A DNA stretch of 64,000 nucleotides from positions 620,001-684,000 of the forward strand of contig NZ_JAGS01000001.1 in the NCBI RefSeq assembly GCF_000526775.1. The letters are read 5' to 3'. The DNA comes from Ruminococcus albus AD2013. Its GTDB lineage: Bacteria > Bacillota > Clostridia > Oscillospirales > Ruminococcaceae. The notes beneath the pieces are model-generated. The model was not told where the DNA came from, made no database searches, and saw only the letters and a program-made list of their open reading frames with translations. Below, piece by piece: positions 35,188 through 45,128 of this stretch; the stretch's first letter is position 1, and the number at the start of each line of letters is the position of its first letter. The translations under genes were made by a program, and so were the position numbers.

Positions 35188-35649
35188 TTGAACTTTACTT
35201 TCAGGACTTCCTCTCCTGAGCAGACTATCGCACTCGGACGTGAGATAGGCAAACGTCTGCGCGGTGGCGAGGTTATCGCCTACCGCGGCGGGCTCGGTGC
35301 AGGAAAAACAACGATAACACGCGGTATCTCAGATGGGCTTGGGCTTGGTGACGAAGTGACTTCGCCTACCTTTGCTCTTGTAAACGAGTACCGAAAAAAG
35401 GGCTGCAAAATTAGCCTGATACACTTTGATATGTACCGTATAACCTCCGGGGAAGATTTGGAAACTACGGGATTTTTCGACTATATGGACGAGGATACGG
35501 TACTGGCTGTGGAATGGTCGGAGAATATAGACGATGACCTGCCCGATGACTGTATCAGGATAACGATAAACAGGATATCCGATGATGAGAGAGAGCTCAC
35601 CATCGAGACCTGCGGCGGAGATGACAGATTTGAAAATATTAGCTATTGA
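35188..35649 (+). CDS. tsaE: tRNA threonylcarbamoyladenosine biosynthesis ATPase TsaE
   Basis: The start is TTG at 35188 (reads MNFTFRTSSPEQTIALG); the binding site GTTGAGAT is weak. The 153-residue protein is the ATPase partner of the TsaB-TsaD complex that makes t6A37 in ANN-decoding tRNAs. It has a P-loop (GGLGAGKTTITRG), the TSPTFALVNEY switch and the HFDMYR and VEWSENI motifs. Its last 29 bases overlap tsaB. tsaC and tsaD are not in the window. Confidence 0.95.
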   Translation: MNFTFRTSSPEQTIALGREIGKRLRGGEVIAYRGGLGAGKTTITRGISDGLGLGDEVTSPTFALVNEYRKKGCKISLIHFDMYRITSGEDLETTGFFDYMDEDTVLAVEWSENIDDDLPDDCIRITINRISDDERELTIETCGGDDRFENISY

Positions 35650-36322
35650 TACAAGCGGCAAAACGGCTTCTGTTGCAATAAGTGACGGAGCACGACTGCT
35701 GTGGGAAAAGACGGTTTTTACTAAGCTTACACATTCGCAGGTGATACTGCCGATGGTGGAGAGCGCTCTGGAAGAAACGGGAATTGACTATCCCGACATT
35801 GACTGCATCGCAATCGCCAACGGACCCGGTTCTTATACCGGGCTCAGGATAGGCGTTGGTGCTGTTAAGGGCATCTGCATGGGTGCGCCGAACATCAAAG
35901 CGGCAGGAGTATCGACTTTACTGGCGCTGGCTTACAACTGTGTGGGCTTTGAGGGAAAGATATTCTCAGTGATGAGAGCTCGCCCTAAGATAATCTACGC
36001 TGCGGCATTTGAAAGCAGCGGCGGAAAGATCATACGTATGACCGAGGATAAGGTCTGCGGTGAGGACGAATTCTTCTCGCAGATAGGCTTCTGCGGAAAT
36101 GTCATGCTGGTAGGTGACTGTGCCGAGGAGATAAAGGCAGGTCGTTTTGCTGAGTCTGACAATGTGCGTACAGCTCCGCTGAACTGTGTTCTGCAAAGAG
36201 CATCGTCGCTTTGTCTTGCGGTCGAAGATGATCCGACGCTTATGTGCAGTGCTGATGAACTGGCAGTGTCCTATCTTCAGGCGACTAAGGCTGAAAAAGA
36301 CAAGGCTCACCGCGACAGTTGA
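35621..36322 (+). CDS. tsaB: tRNA threonylcarbamoyladenosine biosynthesis protein TsaB
   Basis: The start ATG at 35621 (MTDLKILAIDTSG) follows GGCGGAG and overlaps tsaE by 29 bases. The 233-residue protein is the non-catalytic ASKHA-fold partner of TsaD. Motifs AIDTSGKTASVA and ANGPGSYTGLRIGVG are typical. The tsaE-tsaB order is common in Bacillota. Confidence 0.94.
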   Translation: MTDLKILAIDTSGKTASVAISDGARLLWEKTVFTKLTHSQVILPMVESALEETGIDYPDIDCIAIANGPGSYTGLRIGVGAVKGICMGAPNIKAAGVSTLLALAYNCVGFEGKIFSVMRARPKIIYAAAFESSGGKIIRMTEDKVCGEDEFFSQIGFCGNVMLVGDCAEEIKAGRFAESDNVRTAPLNCVLQRASSLCLAVEDDPTLMCSADELAVSYLQATKAEKDKAHRDS

Positions 36323-36397
36323 ACGCGATCTGTCCTGCGGACAGTTCAATAAATTTGAATTGTGGTACAGGATATTTTATATTGAGGTGGAGTTGTT

Positions 36398-36586
36398 ATG
36401 AAGAGATTTATCGACCCGTTTTATGCGTATGCATTGCTTTTATCGGCGACGGTTTGCCTTCTGTTAAAGGGGCATGGAAAAGAATTTCTTATAATATCGA
36501 TTGTTCTTCATGTGATGGCTTTAATTGAATTCTTTATGTTGTTTGGAAATATGAAAAAGAGGAAAAGGGAAGATTTGGACATTTGA
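36398..36586 (+). CDS. Small two-helix membrane protein
   Basis: The start ATG at 36398 follows GAGGTGGAG. The 62-residue product has two hydrophobic stretches (YAYALLLSATVCLLL and FLIISIVLHVMALIEFFMLF) and a basic end (MKKRKREDL), consistent with a hairpin in the membrane. It sits between tsaB and rpiB. The binding site and clean helices argue that it is real; its role is unknown. Confidence 0.65.
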   Translation: MKRFIDPFYAYALLLSATVCLLLKGHGKEFLIISIVLHVMALIEFFMLFGNMKKRKREDLDI

Positions 36587-36625
36587 GAAAATGTATCTAA
36601 AATCAAAATGTGGAGGTAAACTACT

Positions 36626-37066
36626 ATGAAACTTGCAATTGGTTGCGATCATGCAGGTCCCGAGCTTAAAAAAGAGGTACTTGCATATCTGGATGAGATA
36701 GGCGTGGAATATGTTGATCTGGGCGTTCAGGAAGGCGAAAAATGCGATTATCCTGACAAGGCTCAGGAAGTATGCGCTAAGGTCACAAGCGGTGAGTGCG
36801 AAATGGCTGTACTTATCTGCGGCACAGGTATTGGAATGTCTATGGCGGCAAATAAGGTAAAGGGCATAAGGGCTGCTTGCTGTTCGGATTATTTTTCGGC
36901 TAAGTATACTAGAGCTCACAACGATGCGAATGTTCTGTGTATAGGAGCAAGAGTAGTTGGTGCAGGTCTTGCCTGCGAACTTATCAAGGTATTTATCGAT
37001 ACTCCTTTCGAGGGAGGCAGACATCAGCGCAGAGTTGATAAGATCCATGCCATCGAAAATGTATAA
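36626..37066 (+). CDS. rpiB: Ribose-5-phosphate isomerase B
   Basis: The start ATG at 36626 follows TGGAGGTAA. The 146-residue enzyme interconverts ribose 5-phosphate and ribulose 5-phosphate in the pentose phosphate pathway. Motifs of the RpiB/LacAB family are intact: IGCDHAGPELKKEV, the catalytic cysteine region ICGTGIGMSMAANK and ARAHNDANVL-like TRAHNDANVLCIGAR. A terminator follows. Confidence 0.96.
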   Translation: MKLAIGCDHAGPELKKEVLAYLDEIGVEYVDLGVQEGEKCDYPDKAQEVCAKVTSGECEMAVLICGTGIGMSMAANKVKGIRAACCSDYFSAKYTRAHNDANVLCIGARVVGAGLACELIKVFIDTPFEGGRHQRRVDKIHAIENV

Positions 37067-37119
37067 TATAAAAAATCAATTTATATAGTTGATTAATTTT
37101 GTTTAAATTGATATGATTT

Positions 37120-37174
37120 ACTCCCCAAAATCGGTGATTTTTTACAAAAATTCCGACTTTTGGGAGTTTTTTTA
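37120..37174 (+). terminator. Terminator after rpiB
   Basis: ACTCC.CCAAAATCGG pairs with CCGACTTTTGGGAGT (37153-37167), followed by seven T. Confidence 0.85.
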
Positions 37175-37196
37175 TTTGTTTGGAAAATTCTTTCTA

Positions 37197-37225
37197 TTGA
37201 CAAGCTTTGTGAAATCGAGTATAAT
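37197..37225 (+). promoter_or_regulatory. Promoter of the GH25 lysozyme gene
   Basis: TTGACA (37197-37202) and TATAAT (37220-37225), spacer 17 bases; 61 bases before the start. Confidence 0.88.
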
Positions 37226-37285
37226 ATATGGCATTGAATGTAACCGTTATGTAATAAACTGTAACTTTTACGGAGGTCTATATTT

Positions 37286-39520
37286 ATGAAATTTATCAAA
37301 GCGGCATCGGGCGCAGTCATCGCGGGTATTATTATCGCGGGCATGACCCTGACAGCCAGTGCTGATGAAGTCAGCAAGGAAGTTATAAGCGATGGAGCCA
37401 TTGCGGTCACTAATGCTGAAAAGAATGACGATGGTGGTTATCTGAAATACAAGCATAACCTCATCGCTAATAAATTTGCGAGTATATCTCCTGCGGGCAG
37501 GATCAAGCAGAACTATTCCACAATATGCGGTACTTTCGGTTCTTACCTTAGCCACGACAGCAGATTCGACGGAATGAACAGAACATATCTTATCGACGTT
37601 TCGCAGTGGCAGGGAAAGATAGACTGGAAAAAAGTCAAGGCAGACGGCATAAACGATGTTATAATCAGACTTGGATATCGTGGTTATGGCTCAGCAGGCA
37701 CGCTTATGATGGATAACAGTTTCTATGAGAATATCAATGGTGCAAAAGCTGCGGGTCTGAAAGTAGGAATATATTTCTACACTCAGGCTATAAGCTACGC
37801 TGAGGCTCGTGCAGAGGCTGACTTCTGTGCTAATGCGCTGAAAGGCTATACTCTTGATCTTCCTGTATACTATGATATCGAGAGCGTTGACTACGATTAC
37901 GGCAGACTTGACCATGCAGGTCTTACAAAGGCTCAGAAGACAAAGCTATGCAAGGAGTTCTGCAACAGGATTGAGTCTTACGGCTATGAGTCGGGCGTAT
38001 ATGCTAACCTTTACTGGCTGAATAATATGATAAACGGTCCCGAACTTGGTAATGATTACAAGACCTGGGTCGCTGCGTATATGTCACAGCTTAATTACGC
38101 AGGCATATATGATATGTGGCAGTATTCAAGCAATGCTGATATCAGCGGCATCAAGGGCAGTGTAGATATCAACGTTATGTATGACGTGAATTACGCTCCT
38201 ACAACCAAAGTTAATTTAAATATCGAAAACGGAGTGCTTACCTGGAATGAGGCAGCGGGAGCTGACGGTTACACTGTATATGGTTCTGACAACGGTACCG
38301 ATACTTATGAGGTTGCCAATGTTACAGGTACAAGCTTTGAGATAGACGGTCAGACAGCAGGTAAATACTGTGTTGCAGCATACAACTATTTCAGCGGAAA
38401 GAATCACTACGGTAAAACCTCCAATATGGTTGACAGCTTCCGCCAGGCACCTGAAGGTGTTGATGCAAAGAGAAACGGTATCAACAAGGTCATGGTCAGC
38501 TGGGATGCTGTTCCTGAGGCAGCCGGATATGAGGTATACACTGTAACTGATGGCAAATTAATGCGTATTAGCAAGACAGCTGATACCGGCTTTGAGATAA
38601 TCGGAAAAAATCTTCAGAAGAAAAAGGTCGCTGTAAGAGCTTATAACAAGAATGGCTTATGCGGTGAATTTTCAGAACAGGTCGATCTTCCCGGTAATGC
38701 TCCCGCAGGTGTGCCTACAGCTGAGTTAAGGGCTAACAGACTGGTATGGACAGCTGTTCCCGAGGCAGATGGCTACATCATAACCAGAAATCTTAATGGT
38801 AAAGTCAGTGAGCTTGCTGTCAATGACACCAGTTATTTTGTTGACGACAGCCAGACTGCTGATTTCTATGTTCAGGCTTATATAGAGCTCGAAGGTGAGA
38901 AGTTCTATACTGAACGTTCAAATATCTGCTCATTCAAGGGTGTTAATTATCCTCCTAAGGGTTCTATCGAACTGGATTCAGATGCAGATGGTCTGACATG
39001 GAATAAGATCGATGATGCCCTTGGCTATGTTGTATATGAGCTTACTAATGACGGCAGAGAGGTCGAGATAGGCAGAGTTGATCGCTGTCATTTCAGCACC
39101 GATGATACAGAGGCAACTGTTTTCCTGGTTAAGGGTTACAATGTCAAGAACGATCAGGAGTTTTATACCGAGGCATCAAACCGAGTGATAATATCACTGC
39201 CCGAAGTTACTGAAGCTGCACTGGTCAGCAAGACCAATGATTATGCAGTTATCTCGTGGAACGATATCGAGGACTGCGATGAATACATGGTTTACCTTGA
39301 CAAGGGCGAAGGTTACGAACTGTATTCTACTGTAAGGGGCAATATGGCTATGATCGGCGATCTTAAGGATGCTGATTTTGCTAGTGTAAGAGTAAAGGGC
39401 TATATCGGAGACAAGAACGTCGTAAGTTACGGTCTGTTCTCGAATCAGCTTTATATCATAGGCGATGAAAAATCAAGACCGACTAAAGAGGTTCTTGACT
39501 TCGACGACATTTTAGGTTAA
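37286..39520 (+). CDS. Secreted GH25 lysozyme with FN3-like repeats
   Basis: The start ATG at 37286 follows CGGAGG. The 744-residue protein has a signal peptide (AASGAVIAGIIIAGMTLTASA). Its GH25 muramidase domain spans about residues 95-305: IDVSQWQGKIDWKKVKADG, the catalytic pair in LPVYYDIESVD, then MWQYSSNADISG. The remaining 430 residues are five FN3-like repeats with the recurrent pattern W..v..A.GY.VY. GH25 enzymes cut the bond between N-acetylmuramic acid and N-acetylglucosamine; this one could remodel its own wall or attack other bacteria. The repeats may hold it to the surface. It has its own promoter. Confidence 0.92.
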   Translation: MKFIKAASGAVIAGIIIAGMTLTASADEVSKEVISDGAIAVTNAEKNDDGGYLKYKHNLIANKFASISPAGRIKQNYSTICGTFGSYLSHDSRFDGMNRTYLIDVSQWQGKIDWKKVKADGINDVIIRLGYRGYGSAGTLMMDNSFYENINGAKAAGLKVGIYFYTQAISYAEARAEADFCANALKGYTLDLPVYYDIESVDYDYGRLDHAGLTKAQKTKLCKEFCNRIESYGYESGVYANLYWLNNMINGPELGNDYKTWVAAYMSQLNYAGIYDMWQYSSNADISGIKGSVDINVMYDVNYAPTTKVNLNIENGVLTWNEAAGADGYTVYGSDNGTDTYEVANVTGTSFEIDGQTAGKYCVAAYNYFSGKNHYGKTSNMVDSFRQAPEGVDAKRNGINKVMVSWDAVPEAAGYEVYTVTDGKLMRISKTADTGFEIIGKNLQKKKVAVRAYNKNGLCGEFSEQVDLPGNAPAGVPTAELRANRLVWTAVPEADGYIITRNLNGKVSELAVNDTSYFVDDSQTADFYVQAYIELEGEKFYTERSNICSFKGVNYPPKGSIELDSDADGLTWNKIDDALGYVVYELTNDGREVEIGRVDRCHFSTDDTEATVFLVKGYNVKNDQEFYTEASNRVIISLPEVTEAALVSKTNDYAVISWNDIEDCDEYMVYLDKGEGYELYSTVRGNMAMIGDLKDADFASVRVKGYIGDKNVVSYGLFSNQLYIIGDEKSRPTKEVLDFDDILG

Positions 39521-39615
39521 TCACATATTTAGCGGCTCCGCTTTTGGCGGGGCTGCTTTTTTTGATGGTGGAAAAGATGTTGTCATTGCGGTGGAATTTT
39601 TTGCTCCGCGGTGTC

Positions 39616-39644
39616 TTTACATTTGCGGGATTTTGTGTTATAAT
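39616..39644 (+). promoter_or_regulatory. Promoter of the lipoprotein / two-component operon
   Basis: TTTACA (39616-39621) and TATAAT (39639-39644), spacer 17 bases. Transcription would start near 39651, which excludes start codons before that point. Confidence 0.75.
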
Positions 39645-39686
39645 GATAACGTATGGAATGAAACTGAAATGATCGGAAGTGATGTG

Positions 39687-41033
39687 GTGAGCTGTTTACG
39701 TTTGAGCCTTGCTGCGGCTGTGACGGCGCTAAGTGTCGGACTCAGCGGCTGTACCGGGTTCAGCTTTACGGTTGACGGTCTTCTAAATGCTCCAAAGCTC
39801 ACCGAGGAGCAGGGCGAGATCCATGAAGCTCTGACGGCTGCTGTCGGTGGAAGCGTTACACTGAAGTATCCCAGAAACGGTGATAACCGTTCGGCTTTTG
39901 TTATAGGAAATCTTGACGGAGATCCCGGCAAGGAAGCACTGGTATTCTACGAATACAACACAGGTGCAGGCTCGGATAACGGTATAAGAGTCAATCTGCT
40001 GGACAAAGATGAGAACGGTAAATGGTTCTCGGTAAAGGAGCTTGCAGGTGCAGGTACTGAAGTTGACAGAGTTATAATCGCGCAGATGGGCGAGAAAAAC
40101 CGTTACAATGTGCTGGTAGGTTATCAGTCGGTGACAGGTACAGATTGTGCACTGGAGATATACAGCTGTTATGACGGAGATTTCAAACGTGTTGGTACTG
40201 ATACTTATTCGGTGCTGGATACGCTGGATATAAATTATGACGGCTATCGCGAGATAGTTACGATACAAAGGCAGACCAATTCGGAAACAAATGCAACATC
40301 TGCTAAGGCTTCGCTTCTGGATATGTCTGCGGATAATGAACTTGTCAGGACAGAGGGCATAGATATGTGCTCAAATGTCGTGAATTACGTCAATACCTGC
40401 TCGGGTCTGCTGAACAAACAGCATGAGGCGATATTTATTGACGGCATGAATTCTGACGGCAATCTTCAGACGGAGATAGTTTACTATCGGTATTCGAGTT
40501 TGCAGAATCCCATGCAGTTAAGTCCGCAGAAGCTTCTGCCCCTTTGTACAAGACCGTCGGGCTATTACAGCACTGATGTTGACGATGACGGCATAGTTGA
40601 GATACCATCGGTAAAGCCTATGACGGGTTATGAGAATGCTATCACCGATGAGATGGTATACATGACCACATGGAACGTATACAAGGATTTCTTTGACCTG
40701 ACGGAGAAGTATCACGGATACTACTCAATATCCAACGGTTATTTCTTCGCTTTCCCCAACAGGTGGAACGATCAGGTGACGATCAAGAGGGAACCGGATA
40801 TGTCGGAACTGGTGTTTTACAAATACAGCGGTGATATCAACAGTTCAAATACCGAAATTATGAGAATAGCGGCTGTGAGCCGAAAGGACAGTGAGTCCTA
40901 TGCAGACGATGGTTATAAACTCATCGCCAGCAAGGGTCAGCTGGATTATTATGTAAAGCTTCCCGAGGATAAGAGGGAACAATTGATACTCACCATAGAT
41001 GAGGTCAAGAACAATTTCTTTATCGTTGGCTGA
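39687..41033 (+). CDS. Lipoprotein of unknown function, first gene of a two-component operon
   Basis: The likely start is GTG at 39687, with CGGAAG seven bases upstream; ATG at 39669 is an alternative. The N-terminus is a lipoprotein signal (LSLAAAVTALSVGLSGC) with the lipid-bearing cysteine in LSGC. The mature part, about 425 residues, has repeated segments with Asp-rich turns (LDGDPGKEALVFYEY, INYDGYREIVTI, DVDDDGIVEIPSV), like FG-GAP/VCBS beta-propeller blades. It is followed 45 bases later by a response regulator and kinase, so it may sense a signal or be controlled by them. Function not recognised. Confidence 0.72.
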   Translation: MSCLRLSLAAAVTALSVGLSGCTGFSFTVDGLLNAPKLTEEQGEIHEALTAAVGGSVTLKYPRNGDNRSAFVIGNLDGDPGKEALVFYEYNTGAGSDNGIRVNLLDKDENGKWFSVKELAGAGTEVDRVIIAQMGEKNRYNVLVGYQSVTGTDCALEIYSCYDGDFKRVGTDTYSVLDTLDINYDGYREIVTIQRQTNSETNATSAKASLLDMSADNELVRTEGIDMCSNVVNYVNTCSGLLNKQHEAIFIDGMNSDGNLQTEIVYYRYSSLQNPMQLSPQKLLPLCTRPSGYYSTDVDDDGIVEIPSVKPMTGYENAITDEMVYMTTWNVYKDFFDLTEKYHGYYSISNGYFFAFPNRWNDQVTIKREPDMSELVFYKYSGDINSSNTEIMRIAAVSRKDSESYADDGYKLIASKGQLDYYVKLPEDKREQLILTIDEVKNNFFIVG

Positions 41034-41078
41034 TGCACGATAATTACTGAAATAATAAACGAGAGGAGAACTTTTACT

Positions 41079-41783
41079 ATGAAAAAAGTGCTTGTTTGCG
41101 AAGATGAAGACTCCATCCGCGAGTTTGTGGTTATAAATCTTGTAAGGAGCGGTTATGAGGTAGTAGATGTTAACTGCGGCGAGGATGCTCTTAAAGCATA
41201 TGAAGAGAACGAGGGTGGCTTCGATGTTGCTCTGCTGGATATAATGATGCCCGGTATCGATGGTATGCAGGTATGCAAAAAGATACGCGAGAAGAACAAT
41301 TCTGTTGGTATCATCATGCTTTCTGCCAAGAGCCAGGAAATGGATAAGATATCCTGCCTGATGAGTGGTGCGGACGATTATATCACCAAACCGTTCTCCA
41401 TATCCGAGCTTATCGCCAGAGTTGACGCAGTTTGCAGAAGAGTCAACCGCTCTGCTGTTAAGCCCGAGGAGGCTTCTACTATAACTTCGGGACCTTTTGT
41501 GCTTAATCTCAAAAGCAGGACCGTTCTCAAGAACAATAAGCAGATAGATCTGACCCAGGTAGAATACCAGATAATGGAGTATTTCTTCAAGAATCAGAAT
41601 GCTGCTCTGGACAGATCCAGTATACTCAACCATATCTGGGGCGAGAGCTATTACGGCGATGACAAGATCGTTGACGTAAATATAAGACGTATCCGCATGA
41701 AGATCGAAGATGAACCCTCAAATCCTAAGTATATACTGACGATCTGGGGATTCGGCTATAAGTGGTCGGGCGGAAACGGTTAA
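41079..41783 (+). CDS. OmpR-family response regulator
   Basis: The start ATG at 41079 follows GAGAGGAG. The 234-residue protein has a receiver domain with acidic pocket EDED, phosphorylation site Asp in ALLDIMMPG and Lys in ITKPFSI. A winged-helix DNA-binding domain follows (LTQVEYQIMEYFFKN, VNIRRIRMKIED, TIWGFGYKW). It pairs with the kinase 15 bases downstream. Confidence 0.95.
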   Translation: MKKVLVCEDEDSIREFVVINLVRSGYEVVDVNCGEDALKAYEENEGGFDVALLDIMMPGIDGMQVCKKIREKNNSVGIIMLSAKSQEMDKISCLMSGADDYITKPFSISELIARVDAVCRRVNRSAVKPEEASTITSGPFVLNLKSRTVLKNNKQIDLTQVEYQIMEYFFKNQNAALDRSSILNHIWGESYYGDDKIVDVNIRRIRMKIEDEPSNPKYILTIWGFGYKWSGGNG

Positions 41784-41798
41784 GGAGTACTGCTGAAA

Positions 41799-43325
41799 TT
41801 GAGCGTTGATATTAAACGGAGATACCGCGGCAGAGAGAGCATAACTAGGCACTGGCTGATAAACAGCATGGGCATTGTTACGCTGATACTTCTGGCGGTG
41901 GAGATAGTGCTGATAGTGATAGTGCGGAGCTATTACTATACTTCAGCTAAGCAGTACCTGACTTCAAAAATGAATATCATAACCACTTCGGTGATGAATT
42001 CGGCAGGGGATACAACTAACTACAATGCTGAGATAAGAAGCATTGTGGAGAGCTATGAGGACAAGGACAGGATAGAGCTGATGGCTATAACCGCTGATGG
42101 TGATGTCGATGTTACTTCCTCGGGATTTTCACTGGAGGGCAGTGACAGCATGACCGATTACGCAGAGGCAAAGGCTTCGGCGGCGGGTACGGCTGCGCAG
42201 ATAATCAAGCTGCCTACAGGTGAAAAAGTGGTGGCTGTAACTTCTGTCATATCCCCTAAGGGCTGCGACTATGAAGCTCTCAGGATGCTGAGTTCCATGA
42301 AGAACGTAGATAATCAGATAGTTATGATAATAGCGGTGATATCTGCTATCGTGCTGGGTATAATCCTGCTGATGTTCTTCACAGGTATGTATTTTATAAG
42401 GCAGATAGTTATACCTATCCGCGGTATTGCTGATATAACACATAAGTATGCTAAGGGCGATTTCTCGAAGCGTATCGAGAAAAAAAGCGAGGACGAGCTG
42501 GGGCAGCTGTGCGACTCCATAAACAACATGGCTGAAGAGCTTTCTAATACCGAGCAGATGAAGAACGAGTTCATATCCTCGGTATCACATGAACTGAGAA
42601 CACCTCTTACAGCGATAAAGGGCTGGACGGAAACTGTCGCCACGATGTACGGTGATGTGGAGACTTTCAAGAAAGGTATGCGTGTCATCAACAGTGAAAC
42701 GGAAAGACTTTCACAGATGGTGGAGGAACTTCTTGATTTCTCCCGTATACAGGATAACAGGCTGATGCTCCAGATGGACACCATAGACATACTTGCCGAG
42801 TTAGGTGAAACTGTGCTTATCTATCAGGAGAGGGCGAGGGCACTTGGTATCACACTGAATTATTTTGAACCGGATATGCTCCCCTTTGTTTACGGTGACA
42901 AGAACAGGCTCAGACAGGTGTTCATCAATGTTGTTGATAATGCGATAAAGTATTCCGACAAGGGAGATACTGTATCAGTTGAGGCTTATGAAGAAGACGG
43001 AGATATATGTATATCTGTATCCGATACGGGTATAGGTATATCAAAGGAAGACCTTCCCAGGATAAAGCAGAAATTCTTCAAGGCGAACCACACACGACGC
43101 GGTTCGGGTATAGGACTTGCTGTGGCTGATGAGATAATATCAAGACACGGCGGTGTTCTGACTATTGACAGTGAGCAGGGTGTCGGAACTACTGTTATGA
43201 TAACTCTGCCTTGTATAGAGCAGGAAGATAAGTTGGAGGAAAGCGATACTGTCGATGTTGAGCTGATATCCTCTGATGACAAGCCCGAGGAGGCTATAGA
43301 AAGGAAAGAGACCGATGAGCAGTAA
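41799..43325 (+). CDS. Membrane sensor histidine kinase
   Basis: The start is TTG at 41799 with AAGGAG upstream. The 508-residue protein has two membrane helices (near residues 20-42 and 170-192) around an outer sensor domain. A HAMP segment follows, then the dimerisation domain with phospho-accepting His in SVSHELRTPLTAIKGW. The ATPase domain has VVDNAIKYS, DTGIGIS and GSGIGLAVAD. The C-terminal 40 residues are acidic. It should phosphorylate the regulator upstream; the signal is unknown. Confidence 0.95.
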   Translation: MSVDIKRRYRGRESITRHWLINSMGIVTLILLAVEIVLIVIVRSYYYTSAKQYLTSKMNIITTSVMNSAGDTTNYNAEIRSIVESYEDKDRIELMAITADGDVDVTSSGFSLEGSDSMTDYAEAKASAAGTAAQIIKLPTGEKVVAVTSVISPKGCDYEALRMLSSMKNVDNQIVMIIAVISAIVLGIILLMFFTGMYFIRQIVIPIRGIADITHKYAKGDFSKRIEKKSEDELGQLCDSINNMAEELSNTEQMKNEFISSVSHELRTPLTAIKGWTETVATMYGDVETFKKGMRVINSETERLSQMVEELLDFSRIQDNRLMLQMDTIDILAELGETVLIYQERARALGITLNYFEPDMLPFVYGDKNRLRQVFINVVDNAIKYSDKGDTVSVEAYEEDGDICISVSDTGIGISKEDLPRIKQKFFKANHTRRGSGIGLAVADEIISRHGGVLTIDSEQGVGTTVMITLPCIEQEDKLEESDTVDVELISSDDKPEEAIERKETDEQ

Positions 43326-44280
43326 TGCCGGTAAGGAAAAATTCAAATCAAAAATAGGCGGTCAGGCAGTTATTGAGGGCGTAATGATGCGCGGCATAGA
43401 CAAGGGCGCTATGGCTAACCGTATGCCCGATGGCACTATCGATTTAGATGAGTGGGAGATAAAGGGCGGCAAAAATCCTGCCTGGTACAGAAAAACACCT
43501 TTCATCAGGGGCATATTCAATTTCGTGACCTCGATGATAGATGGCTATAAGTGCATATCACGTTCAGTTGACAAGCAGATGACAGATGACGATGAGGAAG
43601 AACCCACAAAGTTTGAGAAATGGCTGGAGGATAAGCTTGGCGACAAGCTGATGCCAATTGTTACCACTATTTCAATGATAATTGGACTTGTTATAGCTAT
43701 GTTCCTGTTCATGTGGGTGCCCTCGGCTCTGATAAAGCTGGTTGAAAAGCTGGCGGGAACAGAGCTCAACACAGTTCTTAAAAACGTGATAGAGGGCTTT
43801 CTCAAGATAGGAATATTCATCGGGTATACTTCACTTACTGCACTTATGCCCGATATGAAGCGCCTTTATGAGTATCACGGTGCTGAGCACAAGACCATTG
43901 CCTGCTATGAGGCTGAGACCGAGCTCACTCCTGAAAATGTAAAGCAGTTCACAAGATTTCATCCGAGATGTGGTACAAGCTTTATATTCTTAGTGCTGTT
44001 CATAAGTATATTTGTGAACACTATTTTCAGAATATCATGGGCTAGTCTGCCACTGAGAGTGCTGTGCAAACTGGCACTTCTGCCTGTGGTGACGGGTATA
44101 GCTTACGAGCTGATACGTCTGGCAGGAAAGTATACCAACGCCTGCACCCGTATATTCTCAGCCCCGGGACTGTGGATACAGCGCATAACCACACGCGAGC
44201 CTGATGAAAAAGAGATCGAGTGTGCTATCGCTGCGCTGAAAGCCGTTATACCCGAGAATAAAGAGGACGATCAGTGGTGA
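43315..44280 (+). CDS. DUF1385 membrane protein
   Basis: The start ATG at 43315 overlaps the kinase gene by 11 bases. The 321-residue protein has the DUF1385 signature at its start (GGQAVIEGVMMRG) and the conserved YHGAEHKTIACYEA and FHPRCGTSF motifs, with about four membrane helices. DUF1385 genes are often next to prmC and prfA in Bacillota, as here. The molecular role is unknown to me. Confidence 0.93.
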   Translation: MSSNAGKEKFKSKIGGQAVIEGVMMRGIDKGAMANRMPDGTIDLDEWEIKGGKNPAWYRKTPFIRGIFNFVTSMIDGYKCISRSVDKQMTDDDEEEPTKFEKWLEDKLGDKLMPIVTTISMIIGLVIAMFLFMWVPSALIKLVEKLAGTELNTVLKNVIEGFLKIGIFIGYTSLTALMPDMKRLYEYHGAEHKTIACYEAETELTPENVKQFTRFHPRCGTSFIFLVLFISIFVNTIFRISWASLPLRVLCKLALLPVVTGIAYELIRLAGKYTNACTRIFSAPGLWIQRITTREPDEKEIECAIAALKAVIPENKEDDQW

Positions 44281-45128
44281 CTTACAGGGAGCTTCTTAAA
44301 GCGCAGGCTGAACGTCTTGAAAAGGCGGGCTGTGATAATGCGTTTTTCGATTGCAGTGAGCTTCTTGGGCTGGCTATGGGCAAGGACTGCCGAAGCGGGA
44401 CTTTTGAATCTGCGCTTGACGAACAGGCTGAAAGTTCTGTCAGCGCAGCTTTTGAAGAGCTTTGCGGCAGGAGAGAGAATGGCGAGCCTCTTCAGTATCT
44501 GCTGGGAGAATGGGAGTTTTACGGTATCCCGATCAAGGTGGGTAAAGGCGTGCTCATCCCAAGACAGGATACGGAAACTCTTGTGGAATTGGCTGTTAAA
44601 AAGTACAAAAAATTGGATAATTTAGTTATCGCCGATCTTTGTTCGGGAAGCGGCTGTATCGCACTTGCATTGGAAAAATATCTGCGGTGCAGTGAAGTTT
44701 ACGCCGTTGAGAAGAGCGAAGAAGCGGCGGGATATCTTCGTGAGAATGTTAAAATGAACGGTTCGGCAGTAAAGCTTGTGATGGGTGATGTGCTCGGATC
44801 GTCATGTGTCGAGATCATCCCTGAATGTGACCTGATAGTATGCAATCCGCCTTACCTCACAGGGGAAGATATGGAACGTCTTCAAAAGGAAGTTACTCAC
44901 GAACCCGAAGAAGCACTTTTTGGCGGAGAGGATGGACTTGATTTTTACCGCACTGTTACACGCATATGGAAAAACAGGCTTAAAACAGGCGGTATGCTGA
45001 TATATGAGATAGGTATGGGTCAGGAAGATGACGTTATGCAGATAATGGTTCAGCACGGCTTTGAGAACGTCCGCTGTAAGCCCGACCCCTGCGGCATAAT
45101 GAGATGTGTTATGGGTACAAAAAAATGA
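44274..45128 (+). CDS. prmC: Peptide chain release factor N5-glutamine methyltransferase
   Basis: The start is GTG at 44274 (or the next GTG at 44277), overlapping the DUF1385 gene. The 284-residue enzyme methylates the glutamine of the GGQ motif in release factors. The AdoMet site (ADLCSGSGCIALALEKY), the NPPY motif (VCNPPYLTGEDM) and the N-terminal helical domain are present. prfA is not in the window. Confidence 0.93.
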   Translation: MVTYRELLKAQAERLEKAGCDNAFFDCSELLGLAMGKDCRSGTFESALDEQAESSVSAAFEELCGRRENGEPLQYLLGEWEFYGIPIKVGKGVLIPRQDTETLVELAVKKYKKLDNLVIADLCSGSGCIALALEKYLRCSEVYAVEKSEEAAGYLRENVKMNGSAVKLVMGDVLGSSCVEIIPECDLIVCNPPYLTGEDMERLQKEVTHEPEEALFGGEDGLDFYRTVTRIWKNRLKTGGMLIYEIGMGQEDDVMQIMVQHGFENVRCKPDPCGIMRCVMGTKK